DNA from: JADJYF01 sp050186725
GTDB taxonomy: Bacteria > Pseudomonadota > Gammaproteobacteria > Ga0077536
Assembly (NCBI GenBank): GCA_050186725.1
Contig: JBFWYG010000003.1
Location: forward strand, 89,426 to 153,425
Length of the DNA stretch: 64,000 nt
Direction: 5' to 3'
Position 1 is the first letter of the stretch, and the number at the start of each line of letters is the position of its first letter. The notes under the pieces were generated by a model. The model saw nothing but the letters and a program-made list of their open reading frames with translations. It made no database searches and had not been told where the DNA came from. The position numbers and the translations under genes were made by a program. Below are positions 26,733-36,366 of this stretch, one piece after another.

Positions 26733-28595
26733 ATGCACGATCGAAAAAACATCAAGACGCTGATGCTCGGCGCCATCGGCGTGGTCTACGGCGACATCGG
26801 CACCAGCCCGCTCTACGCCCTGAAGGAGACCCTGAGCGGCGGACATGCGCTGGGTCTCGACGAGGCGCGCGTGCTCGGCGTGCTGTCGCTGATCTTCTGG
26901 GCCATCATGCTGCTGGTCACGATCAAGTACGTGACCCTGATCATGCGCGCCGACAACCGCGGCGAGGGCGGGAGCCTGGCGCTGCTGGCGCTGGTCAGCG
27001 ACCATCTCAAGAACTCGCGACGCCGCGTGTGGCTGGTGGGCGCGCTCGGCATATTCGCCGCGGCGCTGTTCTACGGCGACAGCATGATCACGCCGGCCAT
27101 CTCGGTGCTGTCCGCGGTGGAGGGCATCAAGATCATCGCGCCCGGCCTCGAGCACGCCGTGATTCCGACCACCGCCGCGATTCTCACCGGGCTGTTCTGG
27201 ATCCAGAAGCGCGGCACGGGCACGGTGGGGCTGTATTTCGGGCCGGTGATGTGCCTGTGGTTCCTGACGCTGGCGGTGCTCGGCGTGAACCAGATCGTGC
27301 ACAACCCGGGCGTACTGCGCGCGCTGAGTCCGCTCTGGGCGGTGGCGCTCATCTACGCACATCCGCACGAGACTTTCCTCGGCCTCGGCTCGGTGGTGCT
27401 GGCGGTGACGGGCGGCGAGGCCCTGTACACCGACATGGGCCACTTCGGTCGGCCGCCCATACGGCTCACCTGGTTCAGCATCGTGATGCCGGCCCTGCTG
27501 CTGAACTACTTCGGCCAGGGCGCCCTGCTGCTCGCCCATCCGGAGGCGCTGGAGAATCCGTTCTTCCTGCTCGCGCCGGAGTGGGCGCAGGCGCCCCTGG
27601 TGCTGCTCGCGACGCTCGCGACGGTGATCGCCTCGCAGGCGGTAATCTCGGGCGCCTTCTCGGTCGCGCGCCAGGCCATTCAGCTCGGCTACCTGCCACG
27701 CATGGAAATCGTGCATACCTCGGGACACGAAGAAGGACAGATCTACGTGCCCTTCACCAACTGGACGCTCTACCTCGCGGTGATGGGCCTGGTGCTCGGC
27801 TTCCAGTCCTCTTCCAAGCTGGCCGCCGCCTACGGCATCGCGGTGACCGGCACGATGATGATCGACACCGTGCTGATCAGCTTCGTCATGCTGCTGCTGT
27901 GGCGCTGGTCGCCGTGGAAGGTGCTGGTGGTATCGGGTGTGCTGGTCGCGGTCGACTTCTGCTTCCTGGCTTCGAACTCGCTCAAGATCACCCAGGGCGG
28001 CTGGTTCCCGCTGGTGGTGGGACTCTTGTCCTTCACCACGCTCACCACCTGGAAGCGCGGCCGCGCGCTGGTGTTTGACAAGATGGTCGAGCAGAGCGTG
28101 CCGCTGGAAGTGCTGCTGATGTCGGTCAACGAGATTCACCGCGTGCCGGGCGTGGCAGTGTTCATGACCGGCAGCCGCTTCGGCGCACCGACCGCGCTGC
28201 TGCACAATCTCAAACACAACAAGGTCCTGCACGAGCGCGTGTTCCTGGTGACCATCGTCACCACCGACACGCCCTACGTGAGTCGTGACGAGCGCGTCGA
28301 GTACACCATCATCGGCCACGGCTTCTATCGCCTGGTGGTGCGCTTCGGCTTCATGGAACACCCCGACCTGCCCGAGGCGCTGGCCGAGATCAGGCAGTAC
28401 GGCCATCATCTCAAGATGATGGAGACGACCTTCTATCTCAGTCGCGAGGTGATCGTGCCGACGCTCAAGCACGGCATGGCGCAGTGGCGCGAGCGGCTGT
28501 TCGCCTTCATGAGCAAGAACGCGATGTCGGCCTACGAGTTCTTCCGCATTCCGACGGACAGGGTGGTGGAGATCGGGACGCAGCTGGAGATTTGA
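26733..28595 (+). CDS. kup: Kup-family low-affinity potassium uptake transporter
   Basis: 620 residues with about twelve membrane helices in the first 440 and a hydrophilic C-terminal domain. The family hallmark GVVYGDIGTSPLYALKE is at residues 15-31, followed by FWAIMLLVTIKYVTLIMRAD, FYGDSMITPAISVLSAVEG and EALYTDMGHFGR, all conserved in Kup/TrkD K+/H+ symporters. Length is normal. The ATG at 26733 has a GGAG-containing GTGGGAGCCGGG leader; a GTG at 26721 is less likely. It ends 13 nt before a REP unit that separates it from a convergent amidase. Confidence 0.95.
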   Translation: MHDRKNIKTLMLGAIGVVYGDIGTSPLYALKETLSGGHALGLDEARVLGVLSLIFWAIMLLVTIKYVTLIMRADNRGEGGSLALLALVSDHLKNSRRRVWLVGALGIFAAALFYGDSMITPAISVLSAVEGIKIIAPGLEHAVIPTTAAILTGLFWIQKRGTGTVGLYFGPVMCLWFLTLAVLGVNQIVHNPGVLRALSPLWAVALIYAHPHETFLGLGSVVLAVTGGEALYTDMGHFGRPPIRLTWFSIVMPALLLNYFGQGALLLAHPEALENPFFLLAPEWAQAPLVLLATLATVIASQAVISGAFSVARQAIQLGYLPRMEIVHTSGHEEGQIYVPFTNWTLYLAVMGLVLGFQSSSKLAAAYGIAVTGTMMIDTVLISFVMLLLWRWSPWKVLVVSGVLVAVDFCFLASNSLKITQGGWFPLVVGLLSFTTLTTWKRGRALVFDKMVEQSVPLEVLLMSVNEIHRVPGVAVFMTGSRFGAPTALLHNLKHNKVLHERVFLVTIVTTDTPYVSRDERVEYTIIGHGFYRLVVRFGFMEHPDLPEALAEIRQYGHHLKMMETTFYLSREVIVPTLKHGMAQWRERLFAFMSKNAMSAYEFFRIPTDRVVEIGTQLEI

Positions 28596-28608
28596 GGGAG
28601 CCCTGCAT

Positions 28609-28631
28609 GGCCGATTGAAATCGGCCCTACA
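28609..28631 (-). repeat. REP unit, type B, between convergent genes; supplies a stop codon
   Basis: Same sequence as the type B unit at 4306-4328: on the minus strand a TGTAG head followed by the stem GGCCGATT/AATCGGCC. Its TAG is the stop codon of the amidase gene (28627-28629). It sits between the 3' ends of kup and the amidase and could act as a bidirectional terminator. Confidence 0.85.
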
Positions 28632-30033
28632 ACGGTCTGCGCTGACCGAAGCTCGTCGCCTGCTCGAATCCATGCGCGAGCTGCAGCACGGCGAGATCCG
28701 CCCAGCGGCGGCCGACGATCTGCAGACCGATGGGCAATCCCCCCGCGGTGAAGCCGGCCGGCACGGAAATCGCCGGCAGACCGGTCACGGTGATCGCGTA
28801 GCACACGCCCATCCAGTCGAGATAGGTCGCGAGTTCGCGGCCGTTGATGTTCTTCACCCACTCCTGCTCGATGGGAAACGGCGGCACCTGGGTGGCGGGA
28901 CAAAGCAGGAAATCGTGGTCCTCGAACCACGCGGCGACGCGCGCGATGAGCTGCGTGCGGAGCGTCTCGGCGCGGGTCACGTCGGCGAGCGTCAGTCGAC
29001 GCCCCTCCTCCACGTTCCACGCCACGGTGTCCTTCAGCTGCTCGCGCACGCGCTCGAAGTCGTCGCCGAAGCGCGCCGCGAACTGCCAGGCGCGCAGCAC
29101 GCGGAAGATCTCGTCGGCGTCGCGCAGGTCCGGCGCCGACTCGTCAACCGTGCAGCCGAGCTCGGTGAAGGTCGGCAGCGCGCGGGTCAGTACCTCGCGC
29201 ACCTCGGCGTCGACCTCGAAGCCCCCGAGGTCGGCCGACCAGCCGAGCCGCAGGCCGCGCAGCTCGCGCGCCAGCGGCACGCGAAAACTCGCGCCCGGCT
29301 CGATCAACGAGATGGGCACGCGCGGATCGGGGCCCGCCATCGCCGACAGCAGCAGCGCGCAGTCCTGGACGTTGCGCGCCATGGGGCCCAGTACGGACAG
29401 GGGTTCGCTCGACATCTGCCGCGGCCAGAACGGCACGCGTCCCGGCGAGGGCCGCATGCCGACCACGTTGCAGAACGCGGCGGGGTTGCGCAGCGAACCG
29501 CCGAGATCGCTGCCGTCGGCGAGCGCGGTCATGCCGGTGGCGAGCGCCACCGCCGCGCCACCGCTCGAGCCCCCGCAGGTGCGACCGAGGTCGTAGGGAT
29601 TGCGGGTCGCGCCGAACACGCGGTTGAAGGTCTGCGAGCCGGCGCCGAACTCGGGCGTGTTGGTCTTGCCGATGATCACCGCGCCGGCCGCGCGCAGACG
29701 GGCGACGAAGAGATCGTCTTCCGTCGGCACGAAGTCGGCGAACAGCGGCGAACCGTAGGTGGTGCGCAGGCCGCGGGTGAGCGCGAGGTCCTTGACCGCG
29801 ATGGGCAGGCCGAAGAGCGGGCGGTCCGGACCGGGCCCGGCGGTGTCGAGCGCGCGGGCCGTGGTCCGCGCCGCGTCGGCGTCCAGCGTGACGATGGCGT
29901 TGACCGCGGGGTTCACCGCCGCGATGCGCGCGAGCGTTGCCTCCAGCAGTTCCTCGGCGCCGAGGCGCCGGGCGGCGAGGGCCACGGCCAATGCGCGGGC
30001 GGTGGGATAGTCGGCGAGCGCGAGGGAAGTCAT
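28627..30033 (-). CDS. Amidase signature family hydrolase
   Basis: 468 residues. The Ser-cisSer-Lys triad is complete: Lys in LPIAVKDLAL (about residue 80), cis-Ser in GRTCGGSSGGAAVALATGM (about 155) and the nucleophile in ADGSDLGGSLRNPAAFC (about 178). N-terminal helices resemble GatA (LEATLARIAAVNPAVNAI), but no gatB/gatC is nearby and the C-terminal region (PATQVPPFPIEQEW, YLDWMGVCYAITVTGLPAIS) matches stand-alone acylamidases. It hydrolyses an amide, possibly aryl or fatty; the substrate is unknown. The last codon and TAG stop lie at the edge of a REP head, so the original C-terminus may have been slightly altered. Confidence 0.9.
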   Translation of the reverse strand: MTSLALADYPTARALAVALAARRLGAEELLEATLARIAAVNPAVNAIVTLDADAARTTARALDTAGPGPDRPLFGLPIAVKDLALTRGLRTTYGSPLFADFVPTEDDLFVARLRAAGAVIIGKTNTPEFGAGSQTFNRVFGATRNPYDLGRTCGGSSGGAAVALATGMTALADGSDLGGSLRNPAAFCNVVGMRPSPGRVPFWPRQMSSEPLSVLGPMARNVQDCALLLSAMAGPDPRVPISLIEPGASFRVPLARELRGLRLGWSADLGGFEVDAEVREVLTRALPTFTELGCTVDESAPDLRDADEIFRVLRAWQFAARFGDDFERVREQLKDTVAWNVEEGRRLTLADVTRAETLRTQLIARVAAWFEDHDFLLCPATQVPPFPIEQEWVKNINGRELATYLDWMGVCYAITVTGLPAISVPAGFTAGGLPIGLQIVGRRWADLAVLQLAHGFEQATSFGQRRPL

Positions 30034-30100
30034 GGGCGGCGGCCTCGAGGTGGGCGCGGAACGCGCGCCCGCCGTCCGGTGACGGCGGGCGCGAGTTGGC

Positions 30101-31252
30101 TCAGGTCACGGCGCGCTGGTTACGCAGGCTCGCGACCTCGTCGGCGGAGAAGCCCCAATCGCGCAGCACCGCGTCGGTATCGGCGCCGTCGGCCGAGGGC
30201 GCTTTCTGGATCGCCGAGGCGGTGCGGCTGAAGCGCGGCGCGGGCGCCGGCTGGGTCACGCCACCGACCTCGACGAAGGTCTCGCGCGCGACGTTGTGCG
30301 GATGTTTCGGCGCCTCGCTCAAGGACAGCACCGGACCGAAGCACACGTCCGTGCCCTCCAGCACCTCGCACCACTCGTCACGGGTCTTGGTCAGGAACAG
30401 CGCCTTCATGTCCTCCGCGCGACTGGCCCAGCGGGTGCGGTCCTTGTGATCCTTGTTGCCCGGATCGCTGAAGCCGGTGCGGCGCTGGAACTCCTCGTAG
30501 AACTTGGTCTCGATCGAGGCGATGGAGATGTACTTGCCGTCCTTGGTCTCGTAGGTGTCGTAGAAGTGCGCGCCGCCATCGAGGATGTTGGCCTCGCGCT
30601 TGTCGGTGAAGATGCCGGCGCCGTGCATGCCGTAAAGCGCGGCCATGAGGATCGCCGAGCCATCGGTCATGGCGGCGTCCACCACCTGCCCCTTGCCCGA
30701 CTTCTGCGCTTCGAGCAGCGCCGCCAGCACGCCGACCGCGAGCAGCATGCCGCCGCCACCGAAATCGCCGACCAGGTTCAGAGGCGGCGTCGGCGGCGCA
30801 TCGGCCTTGCCGATGGCATAGGCCGCGCCGGTCAGTGAAATGTAGTTGACGTCGTGACCGGCGGCCTTGGCCAGCGGGCCGTCCTGCCCCCAGCCGGTGA
30901 CGCGGCCGTAGACCAGCCTGGGATTGCGCGCCCAGCAGGCGTCGGGCCCTAACCCTAAGCGCTCGGTGACGCCGGGCCGGAAGCCTTCGATGAGCGCGTC
31001 TGACTGCGCCACCAGGCGCAGCACCAGCTCCACGCCGGCCGGCTGCTTGAGATCGACCGCGATGGAGCGGCGACCGCGGTCCAGCACCGAGAACTTGGGA
31101 TCCATGGCGATGCCGAGGCCGGCGTCGACCACGCGGTCCACGCGCACCACCTCGGCGCCCATGTCCGCGAGCATCATCGCGCACATCGGGTTGGGGCCGA
31201 TGCCCGCCAGTTCGACAATCTTGTATCCGACCAGTGGTCCGCTCGCGGCCAT
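30101..31252 (-). CDS. Alpha-methylacyl-CoA racemase (CaiB/BaiF family III)
   Basis: 383 residues. Family III CoA-transferase fold with the racemase catalytic pair: His in KAAGHDVNYISLTG and Asp in LNLVGDFGGGGMLL, matching His126/Asp156 of the mycobacterial racemase. The N-terminal GAEVVRVDR and CoA-binding GRRSIAVDLK are typical. It epimerises the 2-methyl group of branched acyl-CoAs (from isoprenoid or sterol side chains or phytanate), needed before beta-oxidation. That fits the methylmalonyl-CoA mutase, P450 and CoA-transferase genes nearby. An odd 12-nt stretch, TTAGGGTTAGGG on the coding strand (30958-30947), brings two TTA leucine codons into an otherwise GC-ending gene. Confidence 0.93.
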   Translation of the reverse strand: MAASGPLVGYKIVELAGIGPNPMCAMMLADMGAEVVRVDRVVDAGLGIAMDPKFSVLDRGRRSIAVDLKQPAGVELVLRLVAQSDALIEGFRPGVTERLGLGPDACWARNPRLVYGRVTGWGQDGPLAKAAGHDVNYISLTGAAYAIGKADAPPTPPLNLVGDFGGGGMLLAVGVLAALLEAQKSGKGQVVDAAMTDGSAILMAALYGMHGAGIFTDKREANILDGGAHFYDTYETKDGKYISIASIETKFYEEFQRRTGFSDPGNKDHKDRTRWASRAEDMKALFLTKTRDEWCEVLEGTDVCFGPVLSLSEAPKHPHNVARETFVEVGGVTQPAPAPRFSRTASAIQKAPSADGADTDAVLRDWGFSADEVASLRNQRAVT

Positions 31253-31557
31253 CTCACTCCCCTTTCACTTCGACGTTCGTTACGGATGCGCGGCCCGATG
31301 GCCCGCGTGCCGCCATTATGCCCCGCGCGTCGCGTCCTCGATGCCCCTGGCAGGAAGGGGCTGGCGATGCCCTTTTTGGGGCAGGGATCGAACGGCTGTT
31401 CAAGAAAGGTGCGGGGGCCGTCGCTACTCAAGGCTACTCAGGACAGAGGTGATGCGAATCATCGGCCGCCGCGAGGCCGACGATTCGAAGCGCGGATGCA
31501 CGACGGCGACTCGATCATGCCCTTCCAGTCTTTCCCGGACCGCCCGGCGCGGGCGTC
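31253..31557. other. Intergenic region without recognised gene
   Basis: 305 nt between the divergent racemase and GGDEF/EAL genes. No frame shows family-like sequence. Short direct repeats occur (CTACTCAAGG/CTACTCAGG near 31424-31441). No convincing promoter motif stands out. Confidence 0.6.
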
Positions 31558-34071
31558 ATGAAGCTCGGCGCCCGCACGGCCGTCTGGGCGCTGGCGCTGT
31601 CCAGCATTCCGCTGCTCGGCATGGCGCTGCTCGCCTTTCACACCGCGCGCAGCACGCTGCGCGCCGAGATCGATCACCAGCTGCTGGCGGCCGCGCGGGC
31701 TGAACTCGCGACCGTCGTGCAGCTGGTCGCGGACGCCGAGACCGACCTGACGACCTGGAGCAACCTGCACATCATCCAGGACGTGCTGAACGACGACCGT
31801 GACGGCGAGGCCTCGCGCGAGCTCGCGCGCCTCGCCCACCAGGCGTCCAGCTTCACCGAGCTGCTGGCCCTGAACGCGGCGGGCAAGGTGGTGGCCGCGA
31901 CCCGCGGCGACTACCTGGGCCTCGAACTCGGCGACAGCCTGCCCCATCGCCAGGCGCTGGGTGGACGCGGCTACCGGAGCCAGGTGGAACAGACCGCCCT
32001 CCTCGGCCGCGAGGCCCTGACCCTGGCCGCGCCGATCCGCGCCGACCAGGCGCGCGACAAGGTGATCGGCACCCTGGTCGGCATCATCGACTGGCACGAC
32101 GTGAGCGCCACGCTGGACGAGCTGACGGTGCTCGGCGCGCGCCAGGATCGCGACCGCCGCCTGCTGCTGCGCGACGCCGCGCAGGGGCGGGCGCTGTACG
32201 ACACCATCGGCGCCGACCAGGCCGCCTACGCCGCGCTGCCGACGGTGGCGGGCCTCACCGAGAGCGCATTCGACGGACGCGCCTACCTCATCGGCACGGC
32301 GGTCGCGCCCACCGACGGCGATGCACCGGCGTGGCTCGTACACACGCTGGTCTCGACCGCCACCGCCGATGCGGCGGTGCTCGACCTGCGCGATCGCTTC
32401 ATCGCTTTCGGCGTGGTGTTCCTGATCGCTTCCACCGCCGCCGGCCTCGCCTTCTCGCGCTCGCTCGAACGCCCGATTGCCGCGTTGGAGCGCGCCGCGA
32501 GCCGTCTCGCGGAGCGCGATTTCGACACGCCGCTGCCCGCGCCGCGCAGCGACGAGATCGGCAGCCTGACCGCGAGCTTCGCAGCGCTGCGCGGCGCGCT
32601 CAAGGCCAACGAGGCGCAGCGCAGCGAAGCCGAGCAGAAGATCCGCCGGCTCGCCTACTTCGACGGCACCACCGGCCTGCCGAACCGCGCCTACCTGGAG
32701 GAGCACCTGAACGGCGCGCTGGCCGCGGCACGGCGCCATGGCAAGCAGCTCGCGGTGCTGTACTTCGATCTCGATCATTTCAAGCGCATCAACGACACGC
32801 TCGGCCACGGCGCCGGCGACCTGCTGCTGAAGCACAGCGCGGAGCGGCTGCGCCAATGTCTGCGCGCCTCGGACCTCATCCTGCGCGAGAACGAGAGCGC
32901 GGACGAGGGCGCGGAACACGCGCCGACGGTGGTGCGCTTCGGCGGCGACGAATTCATCCTGGTGCTCGGCGACCTCGACGACGCCTACAGCGTGGCGCGC
33001 GTCGCACGCCGCCTGCAGGAGAGCTTCGTCCAGCCGTTCAAGACCGGCAGCGACGAACTGTTCGTCACCGCCAGCATCGGCATCGCGCTCTATCCCGACG
33101 ACGGCCAGGACGCCGAGACGTTGCTGCGCAACGCCGACGCCGCGCTGTTCGACGCCAAGCAGCACGGCCGCAACGGCTACAGCTTCTACCTGAAGGAAAT
33201 GAACGCGCGCTCGCGCGAGCGCCTGTCGCTGGAAGGTCGCCTCAGGCGCGCGATCGAGCAGGCGCAGTTCGAGCTCCACTACCAGCCGCAGATCTGCCTG
33301 GACACCAATCACATGATCGGCCTCGAAGCGCTGGTGCGCTGGCGCGATCCGGAGAAGGGCCTGGTGAGCCCGATGGAATTCATTCCGCTGGCCGAGGAGA
33401 CCGGCCTCATCGTGCCACTCGGCGAATGGATCCTGTCGCGCGCATGCGCGCAGATGAAGAGCTGGCGCGGCACCGCGCTCGACGGTCTCAGGGTCGCGAT
33501 CAATCTCTCGTTGCGCCAGGTCAAGGAACGCGACTTCGCCGAACGCGTCGCCGCCGCGCTCGATGCCAACGGGCTCGCGCCCGGACAGCTGGAACTCGAG
33601 CTCACCGAGTCGGTGCTGATGGAAGACAGCGATGGCTCTGGCCGCATCCTCGAGAGCCTGAAGGCCATGGGCCTGACGCTCTCCATCGACGACTTCGGCA
33701 CCGGCTATTCGTCGTTGAGCTACTTGAAGCGCTTCGCCATCGACAGCCTCAAGATCGACCGCAGCTTCGTGCGCGACATCGAATCCGATCCCAATGACCA
33801 GGCGATCATCACCGCCATCATCGCCATGGCCCACAAGCTCAACCTCGAGGTGGTGGCCGAAGGCGTGGAGACCCGCGCCCAGGCCCTGCTGCTGCGCCAG
33901 TTCGGCTGCGATCACATCCAGGGCTACTGGATCTCGCGCCCGCTGCCGGCAGCCGAGATCGAACGCTTCGCCAGCCAACCCATCGCCGCGCTGGACAGCC
34001 TGCCGCTACCCGGACAGACGCCGCAGCTCACGGTCCTGGCGCACGACGGCACGCGCCTCGCCGGCGCCTGA
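31558..34071 (+). CDS. Membrane-anchored GGDEF-EAL cyclic-di-GMP enzyme
   Basis: 837 residues. One N-terminal membrane helix, a periplasmic sensor of about 230 residues resembling CHASE4 (DLTTWSNLHIIQDVLNDDRD), a second helix, a HAMP region (SLERPIAALERAASRLAERD), then GGDEF and EAL domains. The cyclase site is intact (GGDEF at 462-466, preceded by DGTTGLPNRAYLE), as is the phosphodiesterase site (E590-A-L in GLEALVRWR, and DDFGTGYSSLSYLKRF, IDRSFV, VVAEGVET). Both activities are therefore possible, with the periplasmic domain choosing between them. Signals through cyclic-di-GMP would suit the neighbouring polysaccharide and surface-protein genes, but no direct link is visible. Start at ATG 31558. 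Confidence 0.94.
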   Translation: MKLGARTAVWALALSSIPLLGMALLAFHTARSTLRAEIDHQLLAAARAELATVVQLVADAETDLTTWSNLHIIQDVLNDDRDGEASRELARLAHQASSFTELLALNAAGKVVAATRGDYLGLELGDSLPHRQALGGRGYRSQVEQTALLGREALTLAAPIRADQARDKVIGTLVGIIDWHDVSATLDELTVLGARQDRDRRLLLRDAAQGRALYDTIGADQAAYAALPTVAGLTESAFDGRAYLIGTAVAPTDGDAPAWLVHTLVSTATADAAVLDLRDRFIAFGVVFLIASTAAGLAFSRSLERPIAALERAASRLAERDFDTPLPAPRSDEIGSLTASFAALRGALKANEAQRSEAEQKIRRLAYFDGTTGLPNRAYLEEHLNGALAAARRHGKQLAVLYFDLDHFKRINDTLGHGAGDLLLKHSAERLRQCLRASDLILRENESADEGAEHAPTVVRFGGDEFILVLGDLDDAYSVARVARRLQESFVQPFKTGSDELFVTASIGIALYPDDGQDAETLLRNADAALFDAKQHGRNGYSFYLKEMNARSRERLSLEGRLRRAIEQAQFELHYQPQICLDTNHMIGLEALVRWRDPEKGLVSPMEFIPLAEETGLIVPLGEWILSRACAQMKSWRGTALDGLRVAINLSLRQVKERDFAERVAAALDANGLAPGQLELELTESVLMEDSDGSGRILESLKAMGLTLSIDDFGTGYSSLSYLKRFAIDSLKIDRSFVRDIESDPNDQAIITAIIAMAHKLNLEVVAEGVETRAQALLLRQFGCDHIQGYWISRPLPAAEIERFASQPIAALDSLPLPGQTPQLTVLAHDGTRLAGA

Positions 34072-34121
34072 GCGCACCAGGCGCCGGGTATACTGCGGGC
34101 AGTCGTCCGCGGAGTTCCAGC

Positions 34122-36359
34122 ATGTCCCAGACCGCATCCACCGAACGCGTGGTGACGCGCACCTGTCCGCTGTGCGAAGCCACCTGCGGCCTCGAACTCA
34201 CGGTGCAGGACGACCAGGTGCTGCGCGTGCGCGGCGATCGCGCCGACGTGTTCAGCGCCGGCTACCTGTGTCCCAAGGGCGTGGCGCTCGGCGAACTGCA
34301 TGCCGATCCGGATCGCCTGCGCGCGCCGCTGCTGCGCAGCGCCGACGGCTGGCAGGAGGTGAGCTGGAGCGAGGCTTTCGCGCGCGTCGAAGAGGGCCTG
34401 GGCGCGGTGCTCGCCGCCGGGGATCGCAACGCGGTCGCGCTCTATGCCGGCAACCCGGTCGCCCACAACCTGAACCTCGGCCTGTGGCTGCGGCCGCTGG
34501 TGCGCGCGCTCGCGACGCAGAATTTCTACACCGCCTCGACCGTCGACCAGATGCCGAAGCACGTGGTGAGCGGCCTCTTGTTCGGTGATCCGCAGGCGCT
34601 GCCGGTGCCGGACGTCGACCGCTGCGAGTTCCTGCTGATGCTGGGCGCCAATCCCTGGGAATCGAACGGCAGCCTGTGGACGGCGCCCAATCTGCCCGCG
34701 CGCCTGAAGGCGCTGATGCGCCGTGGCGGCCGCCTGGTGGTGATCGATCCGCGCCGCACGCGCACCGCGGCGCACGCGAGCGAGTACCACGCCATTCGTC
34801 CCGGCACCGACGCGGCGTGGCTGCTGGCGCTTGCACGGGTGATCGTGGCCGAGCGCCTGGCGCGCCCCGACCGCCTGGCCAAGATCACGCAAGGGCTCGA
34901 GCCGCTGCGCGCGCTGCTCGCGCCTTTCACGCCCGCGGCGGTGGCCGCGCATTGCGGCATCCCCGCCGAGCACACGCAGCGTCTCGCGCGCGAACTGGCG
35001 GCGAGCCCGGCCGCGGCGGTCTATGCGCGCTTCGGCACGCACGCGGCGCGTTTCGGCACGCTGGCCGCCTGGGCCACCGAGCTCCTGAACGTGCTGACCG
35101 GCAATCTCGATCGCGCCGGCGGCGTGATGTTTCCGCTCGCCGCCCACGACCGGCTGCGCGCACCCGGCGGCGGCGCGGGCTTTCGCCTCGGGCGCTGGAA
35201 GTCGCGGGTGATGGGCCTGCCCGAGGTGATGAACGAGCTGCCGGTCGCGACGCTCGCCGACGAGATCCTGACCGAGGGACCGGGCCGCGTGCGCGCGCTG
35301 GTGACCGTGGCCGGCAACCCGGTGCTGTCCACGCCCGATGGTCGCAAGCTTGACCGCGCGCTCGAGGGTCTCGACTTCATGGTCAGCGTGGACTGCTACC
35401 TGAACGAGACCTCGCGCCACGCCGACGTCATCCTGCCGCCGCCGTCACCGCTGGCGCGCCCGCACTACGACCTCTTGTTCTATCGCCTGGCGGTGCGCCA
35501 CGTGGCGCGCTATTCGCCGCCGGTGTTCGCCGCCGACGGGCCGGACGAGACCGAGATCCTCGCGCGCCTCGCGCTGATCGCGCGCGGCGAGGGCGCGGAC
35601 GCCGAACCCGCGCAGATCGAGCGCGAGATGCTCGATGAACTCATCGGTCGCGAAGTGCGCAATCCCGCCTCGGCGCTCCAGGGCGCCGACCCGCAAGCCC
35701 TGCGCGCGGCACTCGACGGCGACACACCGGCCGAGCGCGTGCTCGATTTCATGCTGCAGAGCGGGCCGCGTGGCGAGGCCTTCGGCCGTCGCCCGGACGG
35801 CCTGTCCCTGGCGCGGCTGGCGGCAGCGCCCGGCGGCGTGGACCAGGGTCCGCTGGAACCGCAACTGCCCGCCCTGCTGCGCACGCCGAGCGGGCGCATC
35901 GAGTTGCTGTCGCCATTGATCGAGGGCGAGCTCGCACGGCTCGTCGACGAACTCGCCGGCCAACGCGCCGACACGGACCTGCTGCTGATCGGCCGACGCG
36001 AGTTCCAGTCCAACAATTCCTGGCTGCACAACCTGCCGTCGCTGGCGGCAGGCCACGCGCGCTGCGTACTGCATATCCATCCCGAGGACGGTCGCGCCCT
36101 CGGGCTCGCCGATGGCGCGCTGGCCGAGATCACCTCCAGCGCCGCAAGCCTCACCGCGCCGGTGGCTTTCACCGCCGACATCGCGCGCGGCGTGGTGAGC
36201 CTGCCCCATGGTTACGGGCATCAGCGCGCGGGCGTGCGGCTCGGCGTGGCGGGCGGCGTGGCGGGCGTGAGCGCGAACGATCTGACCGCGGGCGCGGTGG
36301 AGGGTCCCTCGGGCAACGCCGTGCTGAACGGCGTGCCGGTGCGCCTGGCGGCGCTCTGA
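34122..36359 (+). CDS. Second molybdopterin oxidoreductase (DMSO reductase superfamily), orphan
   Basis: 745 residues, cytoplasmic (no Tat signal). [4Fe-4S] ligands C15, C18, C22 and C50 (TCPLCEATCG ... GYLCPKG). Cofactor-binding blocks: LYAGNPVAHNLNLG, LLMLGANPWESNGSL, LVVIDPRRTRTAAHASEYHA, VTVAGNPVLSTPDG and a C-terminal LLIGRREFQSNNSWLHN ... VSLPHGYGH. At the likely Mo-ligand region (YTASTVDQMPKHVVSGLLFG) there is no Cys/Sec. It is related to but clearly distinct from the enzyme at 7181-9502. No electron-transfer subunit or regulator adjoins it: a 50-nt gap follows the GGDEF/EAL gene and a convergent protease gene begins 7 nt after its stop. Substrate unknown. Confidence 0.87.
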   Translation: MSQTASTERVVTRTCPLCEATCGLELTVQDDQVLRVRGDRADVFSAGYLCPKGVALGELHADPDRLRAPLLRSADGWQEVSWSEAFARVEEGLGAVLAAGDRNAVALYAGNPVAHNLNLGLWLRPLVRALATQNFYTASTVDQMPKHVVSGLLFGDPQALPVPDVDRCEFLLMLGANPWESNGSLWTAPNLPARLKALMRRGGRLVVIDPRRTRTAAHASEYHAIRPGTDAAWLLALARVIVAERLARPDRLAKITQGLEPLRALLAPFTPAAVAAHCGIPAEHTQRLARELAASPAAAVYARFGTHAARFGTLAAWATELLNVLTGNLDRAGGVMFPLAAHDRLRAPGGGAGFRLGRWKSRVMGLPEVMNELPVATLADEILTEGPGRVRALVTVAGNPVLSTPDGRKLDRALEGLDFMVSVDCYLNETSRHADVILPPPSPLARPHYDLLFYRLAVRHVARYSPPVFAADGPDETEILARLALIARGEGADAEPAQIEREMLDELIGREVRNPASALQGADPQALRAALDGDTPAERVLDFMLQSGPRGEAFGRRPDGLSLARLAAAPGGVDQGPLEPQLPALLRTPSGRIELLSPLIEGELARLVDELAGQRADTDLLLIGRREFQSNNSWLHNLPSLAAGHARCVLHIHPEDGRALGLADGALAEITSSAASLTAPVAFTADIARGVVSLPHGYGHQRAGVRLGVAGGVAGVSANDLTAGAVEGPSGNAVLNGVPVRLAAL

Positions 36360-36366
36360 AACGAGC

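Noticed and set aside
26526..28673. 715-codon minus-strand frame
   Set aside because: Lies opposite kup, whose motifs are unmistakable; its own translation is low-complexity His/Arg/Glu-rich.
31459..33978. 839-codon minus-strand frame
   Set aside because: Antisense to the GGDEF/EAL gene; no signal peptide or domain, typical shadow of GC-ending codons.
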